Position numbers and translations under genes: made by a program. From Lactobacillus sp. Sy-1 (GTDB taxonomy: Bacteria; Bacillota; Bacilli; Lactobacillales; Lactobacillaceae): 64,000 nucleotides of DNA. Where the stretch lies: positions 744,001-808,000 of the forward strand of contig NZ_JACCIU010000001.1 of assembly GCF_019303535.1 (NCBI RefSeq). Reading direction: 5' to 3'. Of this stretch, positions 29,293 to 38,028 are shown one piece after another; position 1 is the stretch's first letter, and each line of letters starts with the position of its first letter. Below the pieces are notes generated by a model. It made no database searches, was not told the origin of the DNA, and saw nothing but the letters and a program-made list of their open reading frames with translations.

Positions 29293-29511
29293 TTGTCTAA
29301 AGATAATGTCATTGAAGTTGAGGGTAAAGTACTAGAAACTTTACCTAATGCAATGTTTCGTGTTGAATTAGAAAACGGACATGATATCTTGGCCCATGTT
29401 TCAGGTAAGATTCGGATGCATTACATCCGGATATTACCTGGTGATAAAGTTACTGTGGAATTATCTCCATATGACTTAACAAAGGGTCGAATCACATACC
29501 GTTTCAAGTAG
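29293..29511 (+). CDS. infA: Translation initiation factor IF-1
   Basis: IF-1 occupies the 30S A site during initiation. The 72-residue OB-fold protein starts from TTG ([22 protein letters not shown]) with TGGGAGG upstream, and ends GRITYRFK. It leads the alpha-operon segment. Confidence 0.98.
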   Translation: MSKDNVIEVEGKVLETLPNAMFRVELENGHDILAHVSGKIRMHYIRILPGDKVTVELSPYDLTKGRITYRFK

Positions 29512-29536
29512 AACTTTTGTTTAGGAGGCAATTAGA

Positions 29537-29653
29537 ATGAAAGTACGTCCATCAGTAAAACCAATGTGTGAAAATTGTAAAGTTATTAGACGTAAAGGCC
29601 GTGTTATGGTTATTTGTACTAACCCTAAGCACAAACAACGTCAAGGCAAGTAA
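29537..29653 (+). CDS. rpmJ: 50S ribosomal protein L36
   Basis: A 38-codon gene encodes [16 protein letters not shown] and continues to KHKQRQGK. The C-x2-C (Cys11/Cys14), Cys27 and His32 form the zinc site of the canonical L36. TAGGAGG precedes the ATG. It lies between infA and rpsM, its usual place. At only 38 codons it is easily missed by length-filtered gene finding. Confidence 0.97.
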   Translation: MKVRPSVKPMCENCKVIRRKGRVMVICTNPKHKQRQGK

Positions 29654-29683
29654 TTATATTATTAATATAGGAGGTGCAATTTA

Positions 29684-30034
29684 ATGGCTCGTATCGCTGG
29701 AGTTGATTTACCACGTGACAAGCGTATCGTAATCGGTTTAACTTACATTTTTGGTATTGGTAAGTCAAGATCACAAGAAATCCTTTCAAAAGCTAACGTT
29801 TCTGAAGATGTTCGTGTTCGTGACTTAACTCCTGACCAAGAAGATAAAATTCGTGAAGTTGTTGACAATTACAAAATTGAAGGTGACTTACGTCGTGAAG
29901 TAAGTATGAACATTAAGTTATTACAAGAAATCGGTTCATACCGTGGAATGCGTCATCGTCGTGGTTTACCTGTTAGAGGTCAACACACTAAGAACAATGC
30001 CCGTACTCGTAAGGGTAAAAAGGGTAGTAAGTAA
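29684..30034 (+). CDS. rpsM: 30S ribosomal protein S13
   Basis: S13 contacts the P-site tRNA and the intersubunit bridge. It has 116 residues, slightly shorter than the usual 121, ending [19 protein letters not shown] precedes the ATG ([14 protein letters not shown]). Confidence 0.97.
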   Translation: MARIAGVDLPRDKRIVIGLTYIFGIGKSRSQEILSKANVSEDVRVRDLTPDQEDKIREVVDNYKIEGDLRREVSMNIKLLQEIGSYRGMRHRRGLPVRGQHTKNNARTRKGKKGSK

Positions 30035-30065
30035 AATATTTCTATAAAGGAGGTAAATAATTCTC

Positions 30066-30458
30066 ATGGCAACTAAGAAAAGAAATACACGTAAGCGTCG
30101 TGTAAAGAAAAATATTGAATCTGGTGTTGCTCACATTCACTCCACTTTCAATAACACTTTAGTAATGATCACTGATGTTCAAGGAAATGCTATTGCTTGG
30201 TCTTCTGCCGGTGCATTAGGTTTCCGTGGTAGTCGTAAGTCAACTCCTTTTGCTGCTCAAATGGCTGCAGAAGCTGCTGCTAAGACTTCAATGGAACATG
30301 GTATGAAGACTGTCGAAGTAGCTGTTAAGGGTCCTGGTTCAGGTCGTGAATCAGCTATTCGTGCACTTCAATCTACTGGATTGGAAGTTTCCGCTATTCG
30401 TGATGTAACTCCAGTTCCTCATAACGGATCTCGTCCTCCAAAGCGTCGTCGGGTTTAA
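30066..30458 (+). CDS. rpsK: 30S ribosomal protein S11
   Basis: S11 lies on the platform near the mRNA exit. The 130-residue product ends with the conserved [25 protein letters not shown] precedes the ATG. Confidence 0.98.
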   Translation: MATKKRNTRKRRVKKNIESGVAHIHSTFNNTLVMITDVQGNAIAWSSAGALGFRGSRKSTPFAAQMAAEAAAKTSMEHGMKTVEVAVKGPGSGRESAIRALQSTGLEVSAIRDVTPVPHNGSRPPKRRRV

Positions 30459-30536
30459 GGTTATTTGTCCGTTATTTGGTTAACGGGAATAAACTTTTAT
30501 TGACTCGTAACGCTTTGAAAGGGGTAGAAGATAAGA

Positions 30537-31487
30537 ATGATTGAATTTGAAAAGCCTGATATTCATAAAATTGATGAAACCGATAACTATGGTGAAGTTG
30601 TTGTAGAACCATTAGAACGTGGTTATGGGACAACCCTTGGTAATTCTTTGAGAAGAATTTTACTTTCATCTTTACCTGGTGCTGCGATTACTAGTGTTCA
30701 AATTGATGATGTCTTACACGAATTCTCTACTATTAAGGGTGTTGTTGAAGACGTTACTCAAATTATTCTTAATGTTAAGAAGATTGATTTGAAAATTGAA
30801 GGTTCAGACGATGTTGAAAAGTCTTTTGAAATCAACGTTACTGGTCCGGCTAATGTTACTGCTGGTGATATCGAAGCTGATTCAGATGTTACGATCTTAA
30901 ATAAAGATTTGCACATTGCTACGGTTGCAGAAGGAACCACTTTCCATATGCGTTTAACAGCGAATAAGGGTCGTGGTTACGTTTCTGCTGATGAAAATAA
31001 AGAACGTAATGAAGGAATGCCAATCGGTGTTTTACCAGTTGATTCCATTTATACCCCAATCGAACGTGTAAACTACCAAGTTGAAAATGCACGGGTTGGT
31101 CACAAAGCTGATTATGATAAGCTTACTCTAGATGTTTGGACCAATGGTTCCATGACGCCTAGTGAAGCTGTTAGTTTAGCTGCTAAGATTCTAACTGATC
31201 ACCTTAATATGTTTGTTAACCTTACCGATGAAGCTAAGAATACTAAGGTAATGGTTGAAAAAGAAGAAACACATAAGGAAAAAATGTTAGAAATGACAAT
31301 TGAAGAACTTGACCTTTCAGTTCGTTCTTATAATTGTTTGAAACGCGCTGGGATTAATACTGTTCAAGAACTTACTGATAAGAGCGAAGCTGATATGATG
31401 AAGGTTCGTAACCTGGGTCGCAAGTCACTTGATGAAGTAAAGGTTAAGTTAAATAATTTAGGCCTTTCCCTACGTAAAGAAGATTAA
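30537..31487 (+). CDS. rpoA: RNA polymerase alpha subunit
   Basis: The alpha dimer scaffolds core polymerase assembly. The N-terminal dimerisation domain includes [20 protein letters not shown] near residue 30. The C-terminal domain near residues 245-315 binds UP elements and activators ([19 protein letters not shown]). The 316-residue length is normal. AAAGGGG precedes the ATG. Confidence 0.98.
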   Translation: MIEFEKPDIHKIDETDNYGEVVVEPLERGYGTTLGNSLRRILLSSLPGAAITSVQIDDVLHEFSTIKGVVEDVTQIILNVKKIDLKIEGSDDVEKSFEINVTGPANVTAGDIEADSDVTILNKDLHIATVAEGTTFHMRLTANKGRGYVSADENKERNEGMPIGVLPVDSIYTPIERVNYQVENARVGHKADYDKLTLDVWTNGSMTPSEAVSLAAKILTDHLNMFVNLTDEAKNTKVMVEKEETHKEKMLEMTIEELDLSVRSYNCLKRAGINTVQELTDKSEADMMKVRNLGRKSLDEVKVKLNNLGLSLRKED

Positions 31488-31504
31488 AAGGAGGATATCC
31501 AGAT

Positions 31505-31888
31505 ATGAGTTACCGTAAATTACAACGCACAAGTGCTCATCGTCGTTCATTACTTCGTAATTTAACCACTGAACTACTAATCAATGGTCAAATTAAGACT
31601 ACTGAAGCACGTGCTAAAGAAGTTCGCTCAACCACTGACAAGATGATTACTCTTGGTAAGCGTGGTGATCTTAGTGCTCGTCGTAAGGCTGCTGCATTCT
31701 TACAAAACGTAATTGCAGATGCTAAGCAAGATGGCGACACTGTAACCGTTCAAACTGCTTTACAAAAGCTTTTTGATGATGTTGCACCTAAGTATTCCGA
31801 CCGTAACGGTGGATACACTCGTATGTACAAGACCATGCCTCGTCGTGGTGATGGTGCATCAATGGTTATTTTACAATTAGTTGACTAA
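31505..31888 (+). CDS. rplQ: 50S ribosomal protein L17
   Basis: L17 lies near the tunnel exit and ends the alpha operon. The 127-residue protein begins [28 protein letters not shown] precedes the ATG. A long structured 3' element follows. Confidence 0.98.
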   Translation: MSYRKLQRTSAHRRSLLRNLTTELLINGQIKTTEARAKEVRSTTDKMITLGKRGDLSARRKAAAFLQNVIADAKQDGDTVTVQTALQKLFDDVAPKYSDRNGGYTRMYKTMPRRGDGASMVILQLVD

Positions 31889-31913
31889 TTGTTTATAATT
31901 TCATAATTAAATG

Positions 31914-32020
31914 AAATCACTAGGGTTAGTAATATAGAACGTTATGATGATGGGAGTCCCGAGTCTAGTTCGAATGTAGATCGCTATCTATGCATTACTA
32001 ACCTGTTAGTGATTTTTTTA
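31914..32020 (+). ncRNA. L17 downstream element-like structured 3' UTR and terminator
   Basis: AAATCACTA (31914-31922) pairs with TAGTGATTT (32007-32015). Immediately inside, GGTTAGTAAT (31924-31933) pairs with ATTACTAACC (31994-32003). The 60-nt interior contains further pairing potential. The outer stem runs into seven T, so the whole fold can terminate transcription. A conserved Lactobacillales motif called the L17 downstream element is known at this position, and this almost certainly represents it. Its function is unknown. Confidence 0.75.
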
Positions 32021-32058
32021 TACATAAATTTATATTAAAATAGAATTGAGGGATTATT

Positions 32059-32898
32059 ATCAACGATTTCATTATTAAGGTTAACCATCTAAAATATAAA
32101 TATTCGGATGCCAATGAATATTCACTTCAAGATGTTTCCTTTAACGTTAAACGGGGCGAATGGTTATCCATTATTGGTCATAACGGAAGTGGGAAAAGTA
32201 CCCTAATTAGTGCTCTAGATGGACTAATTGAAATCAATGGTGGTTCAATTGAAGTTGACTCAGTTCGTTTAACTCCAGCAACCGTATGGGATATAAGAGA
32301 GCAAATTGGGCTAGTTTTTCAAAATCCCGATGATCAGTTTGTTGGTGCCACTGTCGAGGATGACATTGCTTTTGGTCTTCAAAACCGTAAAATTGATCAT
32401 GATAAAATGCATCAAATTGTCGACCAAGCACTTGAATTAGTGAATATGATGAAATTTAAATATAAATCTCCCTCAGATTTATCTGGTGGTCAAAAACAAA
32501 GAATTGCATTAGCTGGAATCATTGCTTTAACGCCTAAGATTATTATCTTGGATGAAGCAACAAATATGCTAGATCCAGTTGGTAAAAAACAAGTACTGTC
32601 CGTGATTAGGGAACTAAAACAACGTTATAGCCTAACGGTTATTTCAATTACCCATGATGTTAATGAACTTAAGTTAGCAGATCGGATATTAGTATTAAAT
32701 GATGGAATCGTGGTTGCTGAAAATCGTCCGGAAGAGATATTCAATCAACCTCAAAAGCTACTCAAATTAGGCTTAGAATTACCATATTCAGAACAAATTA
32801 AGTGGGAATTAAGTCGTTTTGGAGTTGATATTCCTGAACATTACATGAATGAAGGAGCATTTATAGAATGGATCAAGCAATTTCCTTTAAAGAAGTAA
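32059..32898 (+). CDS. ecfA1: ECF transporter ATPase EcfA1, non-canonical start codon
   Basis: EcfA1 is one of two ATPases energising vitamin and metal ECF transporters. Walker A GHNGSGKST lies at residues 40-48, the signature LSGGQKQR near residue 141 and Walker B IIILDEA near residue 163. In this frame a TGA at 32047 is followed by no ATG, GTG, TTG or CTG until codon 117 at 32407, beyond the P-loop. GAGGG at 32048-32052 points to ATC at 32059 or ATT at 32056 as the start, giving a normal length of about 279 residues. Either initiation is non-canonical or the N-terminus is damaged. It overlaps ecfA2 by 31 bases. Confidence 0.85.
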   Translation: MNDFIIKVNHLKYKYSDANEYSLQDVSFNVKRGEWLSIIGHNGSGKSTLISALDGLIEINGGSIEVDSVRLTPATVWDIREQIGLVFQNPDDQFVGATVEDDIAFGLQNRKIDHDKMHQIVDQALELVNMMKFKYKSPSDLSGGQKQRIALAGIIALTPKIIILDEATNMLDPVGKKQVLSVIRELKQRYSLTVISITHDVNELKLADRILVLNDGIVVAENRPEEIFNQPQKLLKLGLELPYSEQIKWELSRFGVDIPEHYMNEGAFIEWIKQFPLKK

Positions 32899-33749
32899 GC
32901 TATTTATACCAACCCGATACGCCATTTGAATCCAAGGCATTAGATCAAGTTAGTTTTGATGTCGATAATGGTGATTTCATTGCTTTAGTTGGCCATACTG
33001 GGAGTGGCAAATCAACTTTGATTCAACAAATTAACGGATTATTATTACCCACTTCTGGTTTTGCAAAGATAAATGATATAATTCTTAATGCTAAAACCGC
33101 AATCAAGCAAGTTTACGAATTACGGAAGCGGGTCGGAATTGTATTTCAACAACCGGAAACCCAGTTATTTGAAGAGACGGTTGAAAAAGATATCGTTTTT
33201 GGACCCCGTAATTTTGGGGTTCCAGCAGCAGAGCTTCATCAACTGGCGATTAATAGTATTAAACAGGTTGGGTTAGATGCTAAGTTACTCAATCGTTCGC
33301 CCTTTGACTTATCTGGAGGCCAAATGAGACGGGTTGCAATTGCCGGAGTGTTGGCTTCCAAACCCGATGTTTTAGTTCTAGATGAGCCAACTGCTGGTTT
33401 AGATCCCAAGGGGCAACTAGACATTATGAATTTGGTGAAGAGCTTGAATCAAAAGGATAACGTAACCGTAGTTTTAGTTACTCACCAAATGGAAATTGTT
33501 GCTAAGTTTGCAAAGCAGGTAGTGGTCCTTAATCACGGACAGTTAGCTTTTAAAGGAACTCCACGTGAATTATTCAAAAATCAAGACCTGCTAACTAAAA
33601 TGAGTTTAACTGCTCCCGAAACGGTACAATTTAACGATCAACTTAAGGCTACGGGAATTAATCTAGGTGGTTTTCCATTGACTCCTGCTGAGCTTACTGC
33701 TGAATTACTTAATAAAATAAATTTTAAAATGAGTGATGATAATGAATAA
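32868..33749 (+). CDS. ecfA2: ECF transporter ATPase EcfA2
   Basis: This is the second ATPase of the ECF energising module. Walker A GHTGSGKST lies near residue 42, the Q-loop FQQPETQLFEETV near residue 97, the signature LSGGQMRR near residue 148 and Walker B VLVLDEPT near residue 168. At 293 residues it is full length. The start lies inside ecfA1 with GAAGGAG upstream, and ecfT overlaps its end, so the three are translationally coupled. Confidence 0.97.
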   Translation: MDQAISFKEVSYLYQPDTPFESKALDQVSFDVDNGDFIALVGHTGSGKSTLIQQINGLLLPTSGFAKINDIILNAKTAIKQVYELRKRVGIVFQQPETQLFEETVEKDIVFGPRNFGVPAAELHQLAINSIKQVGLDAKLLNRSPFDLSGGQMRRVAIAGVLASKPDVLVLDEPTAGLDPKGQLDIMNLVKSLNQKDNVTVVLVTHQMEIVAKFAKQVVVLNHGQLAFKGTPRELFKNQDLLTKMSLTAPETVQFNDQLKATGINLGGFPLTPAELTAELLNKINFKMSDDNE

Positions 33750-34536
33750 ATTACTACTGGGTCGCTATATTCCAGGAAACTCAATCGTTCATCGAATGGA
33801 TCCAGCTTCTAAAATATTACTATCGATTTTCTTTGTGTTTATTATTTTCTTTGCTAATAATTTAGTTACTTACGGGTTAATGACGTTATTAGCATTAGTA
33901 TCGGTAGTCGCATCTAGAACATCGCTTAGGTTCTTTATTAGGGGAATTAGGCCCTTACTATGGGTGATTATTTTTACGGTAATTATTCAAATTCTATTTG
34001 ATAACACTGGCCATCAACTCTTTAAATTTTACTTTCTAACAGTAACTGATAATGGATTAAAGACAGCTGGTTTTATCTTTATAAGATTTTTGCTAATTAT
34101 CTTTTTCTCCACCGTACTAACGTTGACTACCGATCCGTTAGCAATTGCTTCAGGAATCGAAAAACTGCTGATGCCGTTGAAAAAAATTAAGTTTCCCGTT
34201 TACACAATGTCGCTAATGATTTCAATTTCACTTCGCTTCGTTCCGACGTTAATGGATGAGACAGAGACGATTATTAAGGCACAGAGTTCGCGGGGGGTAA
34301 AATTTAAAGAGGGGAATATTCTTGCCCGGTCAAAGAAAATGATTCCGATTTTAATTCCGTTGTTTATTAGTTCTTTTAAGCATGCTGAGGGTCTCGGTAG
34401 GGCAATGGAAGCTCGTGGATATAAAGACGGTGATAATCGAAGTCAATACCACGTTTATAAAGCAAGTAAAATTGATTTTTGTACCTGGGCGGTATTTATC
34501 ATATCAGGAATATTAATTTTTGTACTTAGGGGGTGA
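33742..34536 (+). CDS. ecfT: ECF transporter transmembrane subunit EcfT
   Basis: EcfT is the membrane scaffold that couples EcfA1A2 to exchangeable substrate-binding S-components. The 264-residue protein has several hydrophobic helices. It also has the two coupling-helix Ala-Arg-Gly-type motifs, SSRGVKF near residue 190 and MEARGYKDG near residue 223. I chose the ATG giving MNKLLLGRYIPGNS. In-frame GTG and ATG codons up to three codons earlier are possible. It overlaps ecfA2 by eight bases. Confidence 0.95.
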   Translation: MNKLLLGRYIPGNSIVHRMDPASKILLSIFFVFIIFFANNLVTYGLMTLLALVSVVASRTSLRFFIRGIRPLLWVIIFTVIIQILFDNTGHQLFKFYFLTVTDNGLKTAGFIFIRFLLIIFFSTVLTLTTDPLAIASGIEKLLMPLKKIKFPVYTMSLMISISLRFVPTLMDETETIIKAQSSRGVKFKEGNILARSKKMIPILIPLFISSFKHAEGLGRAMEARGYKDGDNRSQYHVYKASKIDFCTWAVFIISGILIFVLRG

Positions 34537-34537
34537 A

Positions 34538-35338
34538 ATGGTGGCACGATTTAAAATTGGATTAGCTTATGATGGAACTAAATTTGCTGGGTTTCAAAAG
34601 CAACCAAACCAAAGAACTGTGGAGGGAGTGTTAACCCAGGTGGTTAACAAAATGGCCAAAAATCCTGATCCAGCCATTGCAGTTTATGGTTCTGGGCGAA
34701 CTGATGCTGGCGTCCATGCACTAGGACAAGTTGTTCACTTCGATTTTCCGTTTCAAATTAATGAAGTGGGAATGTTAAAGGGAATTAATAGCATGCTACC
34801 GTTAGACATGGAAGTTACGGATGTTAAGATTGTGCCTGATGACTTTCACGCCCGTTATGACGTCTCCGGAAAAAGATATCAATATCGTTTTGACCTGAGT
34901 GAATTTATTAATCCATTTAAAAGGTTTTACACTGGGCATTGGCGGTTTCCAGTTGATATTGATAAAATTAAACAAGCGATTCCTGATTTAGTAGGAGAAC
35001 ATGACTTTTCAAGCTTTGTTGCTTCCGGATCAACGGCTAAAACTAACGTTAGAACAATTTATGAAGCGACTTGTTATTTGAATGAAGAACAAAATGAAGT
35101 TGTTTTAGAATTCTATGGAAACGGGTTCTTATACAACATGGTAAGGATCATGTCAGGAGTTTTGATTGAAATTGGATCTGGACGGCGACCGGTTGATGAT
35201 ATTAAGCGGCTTTTTAAAGTCAAAAATCGGAACCAAGCTAGGCTAACTGCGCCGGCTAGTGGCTTATACTTAAAGCGGGTTTACTACGAGGGTGACGATC
35301 CAAAACATCCAACCAAATTACCAGTCAAACAAAGATAA
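34538..35338 (+). CDS. truA: tRNA pseudouridine synthase A
   Basis: TruA makes pseudouridine at positions 38-40 of many tRNAs. The catalytic aspartate lies in SGRTDAGVHA near residue 56. The 266-residue length is normal. ATG 34538 (MVARFKIGLAYDG) follows AGGGGGTG one base after the ecfT stop. An upstream in-frame ATG at 34520 inside ecfT is rejected. The link to ecfT and rplM is conserved across Firmicutes. Confidence 0.96.
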   Translation: MVARFKIGLAYDGTKFAGFQKQPNQRTVEGVLTQVVNKMAKNPDPAIAVYGSGRTDAGVHALGQVVHFDFPFQINEVGMLKGINSMLPLDMEVTDVKIVPDDFHARYDVSGKRYQYRFDLSEFINPFKRFYTGHWRFPVDIDKIKQAIPDLVGEHDFSSFVASGSTAKTNVRTIYEATCYLNEEQNEVVLEFYGNGFLYNMVRIMSGVLIEIGSGRRPVDDIKRLFKVKNRNQARLTAPASGLYLKRVYYEGDDPKHPTKLPVKQR

Positions 35339-35345
35339 TTTTTTA

Positions 35346-35374
35346 TTGACTTTATTAACAAATGTTTGTATTAT
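35346..35374 (+). promoter_or_regulatory. Promoter of rplM-rpsI
   Basis: TTGACT (35346-35351), a 17-bp spacer and TATTAT (35369-35374) lie just after truA. Confidence 0.85.
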
Positions 35375-35380
35375 GGTAGT

Positions 35381-35447
35381 TGGTATTGTTTGCCCCACAA
35401 TAAAGCCCCGGAAACTTTTAGTTGGTGTCGAACAAACACAGAAACAT
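35381..35447 (+). ncRNA. Probable L13 ribosomal protein leader
   Basis: About 80 nt of leader lies between the promoter and the rplM ribosome binding site, at the position of the Firmicute L13 leader that is thought to bind L13 and repress rplM-rpsI. It contains complementary patches (GTTGGTATTG, GCCCC, GGTGTCGAAC). I did not derive a convincing complete fold, so the assignment rests mainly on position. Confidence 0.45.
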
Positions 35448-35460
35448 GGAGGAATTCAAA

Positions 35461-35904
35461 TTGCGTACAACATATATGGCAAAACCAGGTGAAGTAGAAC
35501 GCAAATGGTACGTCGTTGATGCAGATGGCATCGAATTAGGACGTCTATCAACCGTTGTTGCTTCCATCTTAAGAGGAAAAAATAAACCAACATTTACACC
35601 AAACGTTGACACTGGTGATAATGTTATTGTTATTAATGCATCAAAGATTGCTTTATCAGGTCGTAAGGCTGCTAACAAGATTTACTACCACCACTCCAGT
35701 TACATTGGTGGTTTGAAGTCAAAGACGGCAGGCCAAATGCGTGAAAATACACCTGAAAAGCTTATCGAAACTTCAGTTAAGGGTATGCTACCTCATGGTA
35801 CTTTGGGTCACCAAGTATTCTTGAAGTTACACGTATACGCTGGTGAAGATCACAAGCATGAAGCTCAAAATCCAGAAAAGTTAGATATTACTAAATTAAT
35901 TTAA
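35461..35904 (+). CDS. rplM: 50S ribosomal protein L13
   Basis: L13 is an early assembly protein. The TTG at 35461 gives [21 protein letters not shown], matching relatives, with GGAGG at 35448-35452. The longer frame from 35422 covers the ribosome binding site and is rejected. The 147-residue length is normal. rpsI follows after 13 bp. Confidence 0.97.
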   Translation: MRTTYMAKPGEVERKWYVVDADGIELGRLSTVVASILRGKNKPTFTPNVDTGDNVIVINASKIALSGRKAANKIYYHHSSYIGGLKSKTAGQMRENTPEKLIETSVKGMLPHGTLGHQVFLKLHVYAGEDHKHEAQNPEKLDITKLI

Positions 35905-35917
35905 GGAGGGGACTAAT

Positions 35918-36310
35918 TTGGCTCAAGTACAATATCGCGGCACTGGCCGTCGTAAAGATTCAACTGCACGAGTACGCTTAGTACCCGGTACTGGTAAGGT
36001 CGTTATTAACGACAAGCCAGTTGAAGAATACATTCCATTCGCAAACTTACGTGAAGTTATTATGCAACCATTCAACGTTACTGAAACTCTCGGTAACTAC
36101 GATGTTCTTGCTAACGTAAGTGGTGGCGGTTACTCTGGTCAATCTGGAGCAGTTCGTCATGGAATTTCACGTGCATTATTAGATGTTGACCCTGATTTCC
36201 GTGGTCCATTGAAGCGCGCTGGTTTATTAACTCGTGACCCTCGTATGAAGGAACGTAAGAAACCAGGTTTGAAGAAGGCCCGTAAGGCTGGTCAATTCTC
36301 AAAACGTTAA
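35918..36310 (+). CDS. rpsI: 30S ribosomal protein S9
   Basis: S9 reaches the P-site tRNA with its C-terminal tail, which ends in the conserved [11 protein letters not shown]. It has 130 residues and a TTG start ([15 protein letters not shown]) behind AAGGAGGGG. Second gene of the rplM operon. Confidence 0.98.
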   Translation: MAQVQYRGTGRRKDSTARVRLVPGTGKVVINDKPVEEYIPFANLREVIMQPFNVTETLGNYDVLANVSGGGYSGQSGAVRHGISRALLDVDPDFRGPLKRAGLLTRDPRMKERKKPGLKKARKAGQFSKR

Positions 36311-36332
36311 AATTTACTTTTATACATTTTGG

Positions 36333-36364
36333 CTCTGCTCCCTTTTGGATGCAGAGTTTTTTTA
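36333..36364 (+). terminator. Intrinsic terminator after rpsI
   Basis: CTCTGCTCC pairs with GGATGCAGAG (a T bulged) around CTTTT, followed by seven T. Confidence 0.88.
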
Positions 36365-36382
36365 TTGGAGGAGCAATTTGTA

Positions 36383-36958
36383 ATGAAAAATAATTTTAAA
36401 TTAGTGGCTCGCGCATTATTTATTGCCATTATTTTAATTCAGACTACGGTTCCCGGATTGGGTTACCTACCAATTGGCCCACTTAGCCTAACGATTATTC
36501 CAGTAACTGTGATTATTGCTTCAATTACACTAGGCACCACCGATGGAATGTTAATTGGTGGAATTTGGGGGTTAATCACGTTTATTAGGGCGTTCTTTTG
36601 GCCTACCAGTCCATTAGCACAGTACGTTTTTATCAATCCATTAGTATCCGTTTTGCCACGCATTTTAATCGGCTTAGTTGCAGGAATTACTTATAAATGG
36701 ACTAGCAAAACTAACCACCAAAAAATATGGCTATCAATTATCGGAGCAGTTGGGTCATTGACCAATACCGTGCTATTGCTTGGAATGGTATATGTATTTT
36801 ACAATGGGTACGCCCATGAACTATATCAAATTGATACGAAGGCGTTATTACCTTACTTATTAACCGTATTCTCAACCAATGGGTTGTTGGAGGCTTTAAT
36901 TGCAGTCGTGTTAACTCCATTGATTGCAGTTCCACTTATAAAATTTACTAGCAAATAA
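36383..36958 (+). CDS. ECF transporter S-component, substrate not assigned
   Basis: This small integral membrane protein has about six hydrophobic segments in 191 residues. It opens with MKNNFKLVARALFIAIILIQ and continues PGLGYLPIGPLSLTIIPVT, the pattern of S-components in the broad ECF family that includes pantothenate and related vitamin binders. S-components capture the substrate and share the EcfA1A2T module, which is encoded 1.8 kb upstream. ATG 36383 follows GGAGGAG; the longer frame from 36329 crosses the terminator. No riboswitch is visible to name the substrate. Pantothenate is only a guess. Confidence 0.8.
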   Translation: MKNNFKLVARALFIAIILIQTTVPGLGYLPIGPLSLTIIPVTVIIASITLGTTDGMLIGGIWGLITFIRAFFWPTSPLAQYVFINPLVSVLPRILIGLVAGITYKWTSKTNHQKIWLSIIGAVGSLTNTVLLLGMVYVFYNGYAHELYQIDTKALLPYLLTVFSTNGLLEALIAVVLTPLIAVPLIKFTSK

Positions 36959-37002
36959 AAATAAACAGATTTCCGCTTGTTGCAGGAATCTGTTTATTTT
37001 TT
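36958..37002. terminator. Bidirectional terminator
   Basis: AATAAACAGATTTCC pairs with GGAATCTGTTTATT, with one bulged T. It is flanked by A and T tracts, so it can end transcription of both the S-component gene and the convergent small gene. Confidence 0.9.
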
Positions 37003-37004
37003 AA

Positions 37005-37268
37005 TTATTCATCTGTTTTAGGCGCTTCTTTTTTACGTGGAGCAGCTTTAATCATCTTTAATTTCTTATTGTTAATAACCACTTTGTTATGGTACTTATC
37101 AACAATTGTTGGATCATCGGAATTAAAGGAAATGAGGAATGAGTTTGTATATCCCTTTTCAATAATTCCAGCAAATTTTTGTTTTTCTAATGTAAAAGCT
37201 ACTTGGTCTCCAACATTGTACTTTGCTTGTTCGGGACTAATTTCAGTATTTTTAGCCAAAAATCTCAT
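37005..37268 (-). CDS. DUF2187-like small protein
   Basis: The 87-residue cytosolic protein has a KOW/SH3-like core. YNVGDQVAFTLEKQKFAGIIEKGYTNSFLISF is followed about 13 residues later by KVVINNKKLKMI, which resembles the DUF2187 family of uncharacterised Firmicute proteins. The C-terminal tail is lysine-rich and could bind nucleic acid. It stands alone, convergent with the S-component gene and divergent from xpt. On the minus strand TAGGAGATG places its ATG right after a Shine-Dalgarno site. Function is unknown. Confidence 0.65.
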   Translation of the reverse strand: MRFLAKNTEISPEQAKYNVGDQVAFTLEKQKFAGIIEKGYTNSFLISFNSDDPTIVDKYHNKVVINNKKLKMIKAAPRKKEAPKTDE

Positions 37269-37362
37269 CTCCTAAAAACAGTTTATCCTATGCAATATAA
37301 CTAAAAAAGAATGAAATGTCAATTTATTTTATTAAAAATTTACACATATCCTTCAAATAAGA

Positions 37363-37391
37363 TTGTTTTTAATTTTAAATCTAGTTAAAAT
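37363..37391 (+). promoter_or_regulatory. Promoter of xpt
   Basis: TTGTTT (37363-37368), a 17-bp spacer and TAAAAT (37386-37391). The predicted leader is only about 30 nt, too short for a purine riboswitch. Confidence 0.65.
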
Positions 37392-37428
37392 AAACCTTAA
37401 ATAGAGACTACTGATAGGAGAAATAGAA

Positions 37429-38001
37429 ATGAAATTACTTGAAGATCGAATCAAATCTGAGGGCACCGTATTACCTGGTAACATTCTAAAGGTTGATCGT
37501 TTTTTGAACCATCAAATTGACCCAGCTTTTATGGATCAATTAGGGGCCGAATTTGCTAAGTTATTTAAAAATGACCACATCACTAGAATCTTAACGGTAG
37601 AATCATCTGGAATTGCGCCAGCGGTGTTTGCAGGTCTTCACTTAAACGTTCCAGTAGTATTTGCCCGAAAACACAAAAGTTTAACGCATAATTCTAATAC
37701 TTATGCTGCAGAAGTTTATTCTTATACTAAGCAGGTTACTAATCATATTAGTATTGATAAACGTTTTATTAGCGCAGCTGATAATGTTTTAATTATTGAT
37801 GACTTTTTGGCTAATGGGCAAGCAGTTGCTGGATTATTGGACATTATTAATGCTGCTGAGGCAAAAATTGGTGGAGTGGGAATTGTAATTGAAAAGAGTT
37901 TTCAGGATGGTCATCGTTTAATTACTGATAAGGGAATTAAATTAGAATCACTAGCACGGATAAAATCACTTGATAATAACCAAGTTACGTTTATTGAATA
38001 A
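37429..38001 (+). CDS. xpt: Xanthine phosphoribosyltransferase
   Basis: Xpt salvages xanthine to XMP using PRPP. The 190-residue type I phosphoribosyltransferase has the PRPP-binding motif [13 protein letters not shown] near residue 121. Its opening [29 protein letters not shown] is characteristic of Xpt. GATAGGAG precedes the ATG. In many Firmicutes xpt is controlled by a guanine riboswitch; none is seen here. A PurK-like gene follows 28 bp later and is probably co-transcribed. Confidence 0.95.
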   Translation: MKLLEDRIKSEGTVLPGNILKVDRFLNHQIDPAFMDQLGAEFAKLFKNDHITRILTVESSGIAPAVFAGLHLNVPVVFARKHKSLTHNSNTYAAEVYSYTKQVTNHISIDKRFISAADNVLIIDDFLANGQAVAGLLDIINAAEAKIGGVGIVIEKSFQDGHRLITDKGIKLESLARIKSLDNNQVTFIE

Positions 38002-38028
38002 TTTAGTTGAAAGTAGGGATTGATTTAG

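Noticed and set aside
31924-32003. tRNA-like gene downstream of rplQ, suggested by an acceptor-like stem and GTTCGAAT
   Set aside because: No D-arm or anticodon stem of tRNA dimensions. It fits the L17 downstream element better.
37269-37428. Purine riboswitch upstream of xpt
   Set aside because: The conserved purine aptamer loops are absent and the predicted leader is about 30 nt.
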